A stretch of 6,928 bases of DNA. Origin: Alphaproteobacteria bacterium. GTDB lineage: Bacteria > Pseudomonadota > Alphaproteobacteria > Rhizobiales > Xanthobacteraceae. The DNA is taken from assembly GCA_005884855.1 (NCBI GenBank), contig VAZS01000249.1:1-6928 (forward strand), read 5' to 3'. The notes below the pieces were generated by a model. It saw only the letters and a list, made by a program, of their open reading frames with translations. It did no database searches and was not told the origin of the DNA. Below, piece by piece: positions 1-6,928 of the stretch; position 1 is the stretch's first letter; each line of letters begins with the position of its first letter. The position numbers and the translations under genes were made by a program.

Positions 1-424
1 GGAGCCTCGAGATTCTGCTGATCAATCATGACTTTAGACGCCTCGCTCTAACGTTATCCTGCTAATGCCGATTGTTGATCTTTTGTTCCGGCAGGTGGCC
101 TTCGCCCCGGGGAGGGCATTTAGGGGTTTATTGTCGGGAGCGCCAGCCTGTTCCCGCCTAGAGAAGGTAGTATTCGACCGTTAAGGTGACCAAGTGATGT
201 TCCCCGGCCCGTTTTGGAGGTGTCAGAAACGCGATCGTGATGTCGGCCCAACAGCAGGGCCGGGGCCTTCTGCCTCATTCGTTTGATCCACCGCATGGTC
301 CTCAGCCCGCCGAAGGTCTTAGTCGTTGCGCTTGTCGGCGCCGTCAGGCCCGACGCATAATTGCTGTAAAGAATGAAGACGGCTTCCGGTGTGCGTTGGC
401 TGGCCGCAAGCGTGGAGGGTAAAG
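1..424. other. Non-coding leader/intergenic region upstream of acs
   Basis: No convincing gene is present on either strand. The stretch is less GC-rich at its left end and presumably carries the acs promoter and 5' UTR, but I could not pick a -35/-10 pair with acceptable spacing. It contains a perfect 8-base palindrome CCCCGGGG (105-112), a small dyad GGCCC/GGGCC (245-249 and 257-261), and one GATTC site (11-15). A 28-codon ORF (197-283) starts ATG with AAGGTG eight bases upstream. It could be a leader peptide, but its composition is not persuasive. A possible upstream GTG (389) in frame with acs is not supported by an SD site. Confidence 0.6.
414..419 (+). promoter_or_regulatory. Shine-Dalgarno site of acs
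   Basis: GGAGGG lies five bases before the ATG at 425. This near-perfect site fixes the acs start at 425 rather than at the in-frame GTG at 389. Confidence 0.85.
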
Positions 425-2377
<1,953 letters not shown>

Positions 2378-2397
2378 AGCGACATTGAATCTGTTCG

Positions 2398-2489
2398 AGG
2401 CCGGCGGAAGCCGGTGGAGTCGCAGCCGCTGCTGACGAGCAGTTGGCTTGCGCATTTCTTGTTCGGCAGTTGCCGAAAAGCGCTAGCGC
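2398..2489 (+). other. Cluster of four consecutive inverted repeats in the acs 3' region
   Basis: Four dyads follow each other closely after the acs stop. CCGGC/GCCGG (2401-2405 and 2410-2414) closes a GGAA loop of GNRA type. A longer interrupted stem spans 2421-2452, with CTGCT/AGCAG around a GACG loop extended by AGCC/GGCT and CGC/GCG, and is followed by a T-rich run. TTCGGCA/TGCCGAA (2462-2468 and 2471-2477) has a two-base centre. GCGCTAGCGC (2480-2489) is a perfect palindrome. The second stem could be a weak terminator. The whole could be a structured 3' UTR or the body of a 3'-derived small RNA, but no known RNA family is recognised. Confidence 0.5.
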
Positions 2490-2567
2490 ACTTCGCCGCG
2501 GAAAACGCCGGAGAAAAGCACGATAGCATTGCGGCAGCGCTCGGCTCCGGTCACGTCGCTCACTAGG

Positions 2568-2595
2568 CGTGCCGCCGCGGGCGGCGACGTTTTTT
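2568..2595 (+). terminator. Rho-independent terminator downstream of acs
   Basis: The stem GCCGCC (2571-2576) pairs with GGCGGC (2580-2585) around a GCG loop. It is extended by CGT/ACG (2568-2570 and 2587-2589) across a one-base bulge, and six T residues follow (2590-2595). The T run is on the plus strand, so it ends transcripts coming from acs and insulates the transpeptidase gene. An acs transcript ending here would carry a 3' UTR of roughly 220 bases. Confidence 0.85.
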
Positions 2596-2671
2596 GGCGC
2601 GTTTCCAAGACATTTACCTAATTCACAACATTTGTTTAAGGCCGGCTGAACTCGGGCGGAGTCGCTTGGTT

Positions 2672-2695
2672 AAGCACAGGCAAAAAATCGTGCTT
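2672..2695. repeat. Inverted repeat upstream of the L,D-transpeptidase gene
   Basis: AAGCAC (2672-2677) and GTGCTT (2690-2695) are perfect complementary arms around a 12-base A-rich centre, 54 bases before the transpeptidase start. It may be an operator or part of the promoter region. No clear -10/-35 boxes could be assigned around it. Confidence 0.35.
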
Positions 2696-2737
2696 GATCG
2701 AATTTTACGCCGTGAGGCGGTGGCCGAGTTTGAAAAT

Positions 2738-2741
2738 GGAG
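2738..2741 (+). promoter_or_regulatory. Shine-Dalgarno site of the L,D-transpeptidase gene
   Basis: GGAG, seven bases before the ATG at 2749, supports that start. An in-frame signal sequence follows directly. Confidence 0.65.
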
Positions 2742-2748
2742 TTCTTTT

Positions 2749-3261
2749 ATGTGGTTGAGGACCGCGGTGGCGCTGGCGGCCACCATTGGGGCGTGCATGA
2801 CGCTAACGACAGACGCCGAGGCGGGGCCGGACTTCGTCGGTTTTGCAGGCCAGTATTCACCTGGCACGATCGTGGTGAAGACCAGTGAGCGCCGGCTCTA
2901 CCTGGTAGTAGATCACGGCCACGCCGTCCGTTACCCGGTCGGCGTCGGCAAGTCCGGCAAACAATGGGCGGGCGTCACCCAGATCGACGGCAAGTACCGC
3001 CATCCGGCCTGGTCGCCGCCCACGGAGGTCCGGCGCGATAAGCCCTCGATGCCGAGCGTGATCCCCGGTGGTTCGCCGCGCAATCCGATGGGAGTAGCGG
3101 CGCTGACGCTGGCCGGCGGAGAATATGCCATCCACGGCACCAACGCGCCGGGTTCGGTCGGCGGCTTTGTCTCTTATGGCTGCATCCGGATGTTGAACGA
3201 CGACATTACCGACCTCTACCAGCGCGTTTCCGTCGGCACGCCCGTGGTGGTCGCGCACTGA
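2749..3261 (+). CDS. Secreted L,D-transpeptidase (YkuD domain)
   Basis: This exported enzyme is predicted to act on peptidoglycan in the periplasm, forming 3-3 cross-links or attaching proteins to the cell wall; the exact reaction cannot be told from the sequence. The 170-residue product starts with a signal peptide: Arg 4, a hydrophobic stretch (about 6-20) and a good signal peptidase I site, AEA before Gly 26. An IGAC stretch (13-16) also resembles a lipobox, so a lipoprotein is a weaker alternative. The YkuD domain fills nearly all of the mature protein (about 38-169). It opens with IVVKTSERRLYLV, where such domains usually begin, and ends with the catalytic region: His 129 in HGT, then SYGCIRM (142-148) with nucleophile Cys 145 and Arg 147. 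Tyr 143 replaces the His common in SHGC versions. There is no LysM or other binding domain, so it is a minimal form. It has its own SD site and lies downstream of the acs terminator, so it is probably monocistronic. Confidence 0.93.
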   Translation: MWLRTAVALAATIGACMTLTTDAEAGPDFVGFAGQYSPGTIVVKTSERRLYLVVDHGHAVRYPVGVGKSGKQWAGVTQIDGKYRHPAWSPPTEVRRDKPSMPSVIPGGSPRNPMGVAALTLAGGEYAIHGTNAPGSVGGFVSYGCIRMLNDDITDLYQRVSVGTPVVVAH

Positions 3262-3288
3262 TCGCCATCGGCAAGCGAATTTACGTGC

Positions 3289-3501
3289 TCAGAAGTCCGA
3301 GGCGATGCCCTTGTTCTCCCAGTCGCCGTAGCGGGTCGGGTCCGGACCCTTCGGACCATGGAGCTCCTTCGGCGCCGGCTTGGCGTTCGCCTCGGCGGCA
3401 TTCCTGCGCGCTTCGGCTTCAGCGAGCGCGCGCTGTGCCGCAGGGGTGAGTTCTTTGCGTTCCCCAGATGGCGCGGACGTTCTTGATCGATCGTCGTTCA
3501 T
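3289..3501 (-). CDS. DUF1674 protein, succinate dehydrogenase assembly factor 4 (SdhAF4) family
   Basis: This small cytoplasmic protein belongs to the family whose mitochondrial members (SDHAF4/Sdh8) bind the flavinylated SdhA subunit and help assemble succinate dehydrogenase; the same role here is inferred. The 70-residue product has a charged N-terminus, an Ala/Glu/Arg-rich probable helix (about 20-42), and the family's diagnostic C-terminal block: GPDPTRYGDWE (52-62) followed by KGIASDF, ending in Asp-Phe at the very C-terminus. An in-frame TGA lies six bases upstream of the ATG at 3501, so this is the earliest possible ATG. The SD signal is weak (TGGA about 11 bases away). The gene converges on the transpeptidase gene, with 27 bases between stops and no clear terminator, and diverges from rsmB. 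No sdh genes are nearby, so the functional link is by family only. Confidence 0.9.
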   Translation of the reverse strand: MNDDRSRTSAPSGERKELTPAAQRALAEAEARRNAAEANAKPAPKELHGPKGPDPTRYGDWENKGIASDF

Positions 3502-3523
3502 CGCTCAGGTTTCCAGCCGGAAA

Positions 3524-3533
3524 TGTGCGCACA
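3524..3533. promoter_or_regulatory. Perfect palindrome TGTGCGCACA in the SdhAF4-rsmB divergent region
   Basis: A perfect 10-base palindrome sits 23-32 bases before the SdhAF4-family start, next to a smaller dyad TTTCC/GGAAA (3510-3514 and 3519-3523). The position suits an operator or 5' UTR element. It does not match the spacing of the classical CRP/FNR sites. The remaining divergent region (3502-3683) shows no promoter that I would assign with confidence. Confidence 0.35.
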
Positions 3534-3683
3534 GTTCGAGGCTCCCGCATAAAGATGGTGCGGCAACCCTGAAATGGGTAGGGCAATTCTAACATTTGGC
3601 ATATTCCAGTGGAAAGTGACTGCGCTGCCACGGCGTAAGCTGAAGCGCTGAACGCTGCCCGATTCCCGAGATGTTCCTGCTCC

Positions 3684-5033
3684 ATGCCTCATCAAAAATT
3701 CGCAGCGCCATCCGAGGTGCCCGGTCTGGCGGCGCGCCGGATCGCGGCGGATGTTCTGGACGGAGTGCTGCACAAGCACCGCACGCTCGACGAACAGCTC
3801 GAGGGGGCTGCGGCACATCCCGGCTTGAAGACGCTGCCCGATCGCGATCGCGCCTTGATGCGTCACCTGGTGGCCACCATTTTGCGCCGGCTCGGAACCC
3901 TCGGTCATATCCTCTCGAGGCTGCTTGATCGCGGCATTCCGACCGATGCGCCGCGCGCGCAAAGCGCACTGCTGATTGGCGCCGCGCAGATTCTCTGGAT
4001 GGACGTGCCCGATCATGCCGCGGTGGATCTATCGGTGCGGCTGGTCCAGTCGGATCGGCGGGCCGCAAAATATGCCGGCCTTGTCAACGCGGTGCTGCGC
4101 CGCTGCGCGCGCGAGGGACAGCCGCTGATCGACGAGGTCAAGTCGAAAACGCTCGATATTCCCGAATGGCTCATGACCCGCTGGGTCGCCCATTACGGCG
4201 CGAGCGTTGCGCGCGACATCGCGGCCGCAATGAGCCACGAGCCCTCGCTGGACATCACCGTCAAGTCCGATCCGGCGCATTGGGCGACGCGGCTGCACGG
4301 CGAAACGCTGCCTACCGGCACCGTGCGCACGCTGCTGCAGGGCTCGGTGACAATGTTGCCGGGCTTCGCCGAGGGGCAATGGTGGGTGCAGGATGCGGCC
4401 GCCGCGCTTCCGGCGCGCTTGCTTGGCGATGTCGCAGGCAAATCCATCGCCGATCTCTGCGCCGCGCCAGGCGGCAAGACAGCGCAACTGGCACATGCCG
4501 GCGCGCGAGTCACCGCCGTCGATCGCTCGCCGGCGCGGATGGCGCGGCTGCGCGACAATCTCGCACGGCTGGCGTTGCAAGCTGAAACCGCGGTTAGCGA
4601 TGCCGCGGAGTGGCAGAGCGCCGCGAACGACGGCTTCGATGGTGTTCTGATCGACGCACCCTGCACCTCGACCGGCACGATTCGCCGCCACCCTGATGTC
4701 TCATGGCTGCGGCAGGAAGCCGATATCGGCGCGCTGGTCGGCGTGCAGACGCGGTTGCTGCAAAAAGCCGTCGCAATGCTGCGACCGGGCGGCATTCTGG
4801 TGTATTGCACCTGCTCGCTGGAACCGGAAGAAGGCGAGCAGGGGATAGCAGCCCTTCTCGCCGCCGACCCGGCGATGCGCCGCGTGCCGATCGAGAGCGG
4901 CGAAGTCGCCGGCCTCGAGCAAACCATCAACCCGCAAGGCGACCTGCGCACCTTACCCTGCCACCTTCCGCATCAAGACCCCAGGCTGGGCGGCCTCGAC
5001 GGCTTTTACGCCGCGCGGCTCGTTAAGTCCTGA
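3684..5033 (+). CDS. rsmB: 16S rRNA (cytosine-967-C5)-methyltransferase RsmB
   Basis: This is an SAM-dependent enzyme that methylates C967 of 16S rRNA in the 30S subunit. The 449 residues comprise an N-terminal NusB-like RNA-binding domain (about 14-145) and a Rossmann-fold m5C methyltransferase domain of the RsmB/NOP2/Sun family (about 185-447). Visible are motif I DLCAAPGGKT (257-266), which binds SAM; the acidic end of the next strand, AVD (278-280); motif IV DAPCTSTGTIRRHPD (324-338) with Cys 327; and motif VI YCTCS (374-378) with the nucleophile Cys 377. Both cysteines of the two-cysteine mechanism are present and at nearly the same positions as in E. coli RsmB. An in-frame TAA at 3636 with no other ATG after it leaves 3684 as the only ATG start. 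The SD site is poor, so translation may be weak. Together with the NusB-like domain, the length and motifs favour RsmB over RsmF or other family members. Confidence 0.95.
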   Translation: MPHQKFAAPSEVPGLAARRIAADVLDGVLHKHRTLDEQLEGAAAHPGLKTLPDRDRALMRHLVATILRRLGTLGHILSRLLDRGIPTDAPRAQSALLIGAAQILWMDVPDHAAVDLSVRLVQSDRRAAKYAGLVNAVLRRCAREGQPLIDEVKSKTLDIPEWLMTRWVAHYGASVARDIAAAMSHEPSLDITVKSDPAHWATRLHGETLPTGTVRTLLQGSVTMLPGFAEGQWWVQDAAAALPARLLGDVAGKSIADLCAAPGGKTAQLAHAGARVTAVDRSPARMARLRDNLARLALQAETAVSDAAEWQSAANDGFDGVLIDAPCTSTGTIRRHPDVSWLRQEADIGALVGVQTRLLQKAVAMLRPGGILVYCTCSLEPEEGEQGIAALLAADPAMRRVPIESGEVAGLEQTINPQGDLRTLPCHLPHQDPRLGGLDGFYAARLVKS

Positions 5034-5108
5034 TTTGCACCAGATTTGCTCACGCCCCCGCTGATTCGCGCCGTTCAAGATGGTGTGTTGGCTGGGTTTC
5101 CGTTTAAA

Positions 5109-5130
5109 AGGATTCCCTAACCTGAATCCT
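5109..5130. promoter_or_regulatory. Inverted repeat with mirrored GANTC sites before the heparinase-like gene
   Basis: AGGATTC (5109-5115) and GAATCCT (5124-5130) are perfect 7-base arms around an 8-base centre. Each arm contains a GANTC site, and a third GATTC lies at 5063-5067. The dyad ends six bases before the SD site AAGGG. There is no T run on either side, so it is not a terminator. An operator or a translation-affecting 5' UTR hairpin is more plausible. Confidence 0.45.
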
Positions 5131-5136
5131 CCAATC

Positions 5137-5141
5137 AAGGG
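5137..5141 (+). promoter_or_regulatory. Shine-Dalgarno site deciding the GTG start at 5147
   Basis: AAGGG lies five bases before a GTG codon. The next in-frame candidate, ATG at 5186, has no comparable site, so the GTG is preferred. Confidence 0.6.
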
Positions 5142-5146
5142 CAGGC

Positions 5147-6898
5147 GTGTCGCTCGCTCAACGCAGACGCATCTCGACATTGATCATGGGCCGCTTCGCG
5201 CGGGGCATCATGGCGCGCGCAAGCGGTGGCTCGGTTTCGCTGTCGCGGCTCTGGCCGGGTCGCACCGATCGCCTCATCATCGCCCCGCATGACCTGCGCA
5301 CCGCAGATGCGACCCGGGCAGCCGAGATTTACGCCGGCCGATTTGTGTTCGCCGGCAAGATCGTAACCTGCCATGGCCGCTCCGTCTTCGATCTCGAACC
5401 GCCGTCGGAGGATTGGGAGGCGGCCCTGCTCGGCTTCGGGTGGCTGCGGCATCTGCGAGCCGCCGATACCACGCTGACCCGCGCCAACGCCCGCTCGCTG
5501 GTCGACGACTGGATTTCGAATACAAGGCGCAAACGTGCCGTCGGCCGCCGCCCCGACGTGCTGGCGCGCCGCGTCATCTCGCTATTGTCGCAGGCGCCGT
5601 TAGTGCTCGGCGACACCGACGGCAAATTCTACCGGCGCTATCTGCGCGGACTGGCGCGCGAAATCCGTTATCTGCGCTACACGCTGTTGGACGTCGACGG
5701 CGTGGCGCGGCTCCAGGTGCTGATCGCGTTGTGCTACGCCTCGCTTTGCCTCGCCAATCAGGCACCACACATCCGCGCCGCCACGCGCAAGCTCTCCGAC
5801 GAACTGCAGCGGCAAATACTCCCCGATGGCGGCCACATATCGCGCAATCCCGGCGCGCTGATCGAGCTGTTGATCGACCTGTTACCGCTGCGGCAGACTT
5901 TCGCCGCGCGCAACATTGCGCCGCCGGCCGCACTGCTGAATGCAATCGATCGCATGATGCCGATGCTGCGCTTCTTCCGGCACGGCGATGGCAGCTTCGC
6001 GCTGTTTAACGGCATGGCCAGCGCACCCTCGGATGTTTTGGCGACTTTGCTCGCCTATGACGACACTCACGGCGCGCCGATGGCGACGATGCCGCACAGT
6101 GGATTTCAGCGGGTCGACGCCGGCGCGACGACGATAATCATGGAGACCGGCATGCCGCCGCCGCCGAGCGTCAGTCAAGACGCCCACGCCGGCTGCTTGT
6201 CGTTTGAATTGTCCTCAGGCCCAAGCCGGATCGTCATCAATTGCGGCATGCCGAGCACAGGCCGCGACAACTGGCGAGTGTTTGCTCGCAGCACGGCGGC
6301 ACATTCGACCCTGAGCTGTCACGATACATCGTCGTGTCAGTTCGTCGAGTTATCGGCGATGAAGCGGCTGTTGCGGGGCGCGCCGGTCGTTAGCGGCCCG
6401 AGCAATGTGGAAAGCCATCGCGAGGTGGTCGCCAACGGCGTGCTCTTGACCACCTCCCATAATGGCTATCAGGCCGGTTTGGGCGTGGTGCATCGCCGGG
6501 TGTTGCTGGTATCGCACGACGGATCCAGGCTCGATGGCGAGGACACCGTAACGCCGAGGCGAGGAGCCCGCATCAAAGCCAACCAGTCCGACTACGCGCT
6601 GCGTTTTCATCTTCATCCCTCTGTCAAGGCGAGCCGGCTCAGCGACCCCCGCGGCGTGATGCTGGTGCTGCCGAACCGCGAGGTCTGGACCTTTGAGGCG
6701 CTCGAGGACAAGGTCGAGCTGGAAGACAGCGTGTTTCTGGCCGGCAACGATGGCGCCCGCCGGACCGCCCAAATCGTCATTCGGCAGGATTCGAGGCGCG
6801 CCCCCTCGATCCGCTGGACCTTTGTGCGCTCGACAACGACGGCTACGGCGACCAGCACGAAGCGCAGCTCCCGGCGCGAGCCGGAATTGCCGCTGTGA
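5147..6898 (+). CDS. Heparinase II/III family protein
   Basis: This is predicted to be a polysaccharide-lyase-like protein; substrate and reaction are unknown. The 583 residues fit the two-part architecture of the family. A helical N-terminal half (about 45-305, alpha/alpha toroid-like, including DGGHISRNP at 227-235 and RHGDGSFALFNG at 278-289) precedes a C-terminal heparinase II/III-like beta domain (about 318-560). The latter shows DAHAGCLSFEL (345-355), ARSTAAHSTLSCHD (380-393), HNGYQAGLGVVHRR (438-451) and RLDGEDTV (461-468). The tail (562-583) is Thr/Ser/Arg-rich and looks disordered. The basic N-terminus (QRRRISTLIMGRFARG) has no hydrophobic core for a signal peptide, so a cytoplasmic location is inferred. 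The start is GTG with an SD site; ATG at 5186 (residue 14) is the alternative. It follows rsmB by 113 bases on the same strand and may be co-transcribed. From memory, this gene often precedes purH in Bradyrhizobium relatives, but the window ends 30 bases on. Confidence 0.85.
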   Translation: MSLAQRRRISTLIMGRFARGIMARASGGSVSLSRLWPGRTDRLIIAPHDLRTADATRAAEIYAGRFVFAGKIVTCHGRSVFDLEPPSEDWEAALLGFGWLRHLRAADTTLTRANARSLVDDWISNTRRKRAVGRRPDVLARRVISLLSQAPLVLGDTDGKFYRRYLRGLAREIRYLRYTLLDVDGVARLQVLIALCYASLCLANQAPHIRAATRKLSDELQRQILPDGGHISRNPGALIELLIDLLPLRQTFAARNIAPPAALLNAIDRMMPMLRFFRHGDGSFALFNGMASAPSDVLATLLAYDDTHGAPMATMPHSGFQRVDAGATTIIMETGMPPPPSVSQDAHAGCLSFELSSGPSRIVINCGMPSTGRDNWRVFARSTAAHSTLSCHDTSSCQFVELSAMKRLLRGAPVVSGPSNVESHREVVANGVLLTTSHNGYQAGLGVVHRRVLLVSHDGSRLDGEDTVTPRRGARIKANQSDYALRFHLHPSVKASRLSDPRGVMLVLPNREVWTFEALEDKVELEDSVFLAGNDGARRTAQIVIRQDSRRAPSIRWTFVRSTTTATATSTKRSSRREPELPL

Positions 6899-6928
6899 AA
6901 TTGTCCCCAACGGATCATCAGGCCGTCA

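Larger units (their letters stand above)
2398..2665. repeat. Pair of degenerate direct repeats flanking the dyad-rich region
   Basis: Copy one is at 2398-2423 and copy two at 2639-2665. Both begin AGGCCGGC and end GGAGTCGC, with GAA and CGG conserved between; about 22 of 27 aligned positions agree with one single-base gap. Each copy ends in a GAGTC site. They lie about 240 bases apart, on either side of the terminator. They could be a small intergenic repeat family or chance similarity in GC-rich DNA. Confidence 0.35.

Noticed and set aside
237..422. A 61-codon plus-strand ORF in the acs leader (GTG start).
   Set aside because: It has no SD site at the right distance, an Arg/Gly-rich composition typical of random frames in GC-rich DNA, no recognisable family, and it ends inside the acs SD region.
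389..424. A 12-residue N-terminal extension of acs from GTG at 389.
   Set aside because: The ATG at 425 has a near-perfect GGAGGG five bases upstream, and the protein from there matches the normal N-terminus and length of Acs.
2694..2888. A 64-codon plus-strand ORF overlapping the start of the transpeptidase gene.
   Set aside because: It is out of frame with the clear signal peptide and YkuD domain, and no convincing SD site was seen before it.
3498..4068. Minus-strand ORFs covering the divergent region and the start of rsmB.
   Set aside because: They run opposite the NusB-like domain of rsmB, have Arg/Ala/Pro-rich translations, and show no recognisable family.
4193..4951. A 252-codon minus-strand ORF antisense to rsmB.
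   Set aside because: It mirrors the strongly conserved methyltransferase domain of rsmB. It is Arg/Ser/Ala-rich with no family signature and is explained by GC-rich codon structure.
5109..5130. The AGGATTC/GAATCCT dyad as an rsmB terminator.
   Set aside because: No T run follows on either strand, so it does not fit an intrinsic terminator.
6350..6910. A 186-codon minus-strand ORF opposite the end of the heparinase-like gene.
   Set aside because: It lies opposite the conserved C-terminal domain, has no domain of its own, and has a low-complexity Arg/Ala/Gly-rich translation.

Overview
The window looks like a chromosomal housekeeping segment of a GC-rich alphaproteobacterium, most likely the Bradyrhizobium/Rhodopseudomonas/Nitrobacter group (Nitrobacteraceae). 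This is inferred from codon use, protein flavour, the combination of a DUF1674 (SdhAF4-type) protein beside rsmB followed by a heparinase II/III-like protein, and intergenic GANTC (CcrM-type) sites. I see no mobile element, CRISPR array, tRNA or rRNA, and no convincing new multi-gene system.

Layout. Positions 1-424 are a long non-coding leader in front of acs. acs (425-2377, +) encodes a complete acetyl-CoA synthetase with a strong Shine-Dalgarno site. Positions 2378-2748 form a gene-free stretch full of inverted repeats, including a clear intrinsic terminator at 2568-2595. A secreted L,D-transpeptidase (YkuD) gene follows at 2749-3261 (+). It converges, with 27 bases between the stop codons, on a small minus-strand gene at 3289-3501 for an SdhAF4/DUF1674 protein. 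A 182-base divergent intergenic region with a perfect 10-base palindrome separates that gene from rsmB (3684-5033, +), the 16S rRNA m5C967 methyltransferase. After a 113-base gap holding a 7-bp inverted repeat, a heparinase II/III-family gene (5147-6898, +, GTG start) fills the rest. Only 30 bases follow it, with no visible gene start.

How the genes work together. There is little pathway coherence. acs activates acetate for the TCA cycle or biosynthesis, SdhAF4 helps flavinylate the succinate dehydrogenase subunit SdhA, the transpeptidase acts on peptidoglycan or outer-membrane anchoring, and rsmB modifies the ribosome. rsmB and the heparinase-like gene are co-directional and may be co-transcribed, although the gap with its dyad could carry a separate promoter.

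The observations most worth a second look are the dyad-rich acs 3' region, the concentration of GANTC sites in intergenic DNA (8 in about 1.15 kb against 7 in about 5.8 kb of coding sequence, counted by eye), the mirrored GANTC dyad just upstream of the heparinase-like gene, and the unexplained role of that protein, which has no obvious signal peptide.
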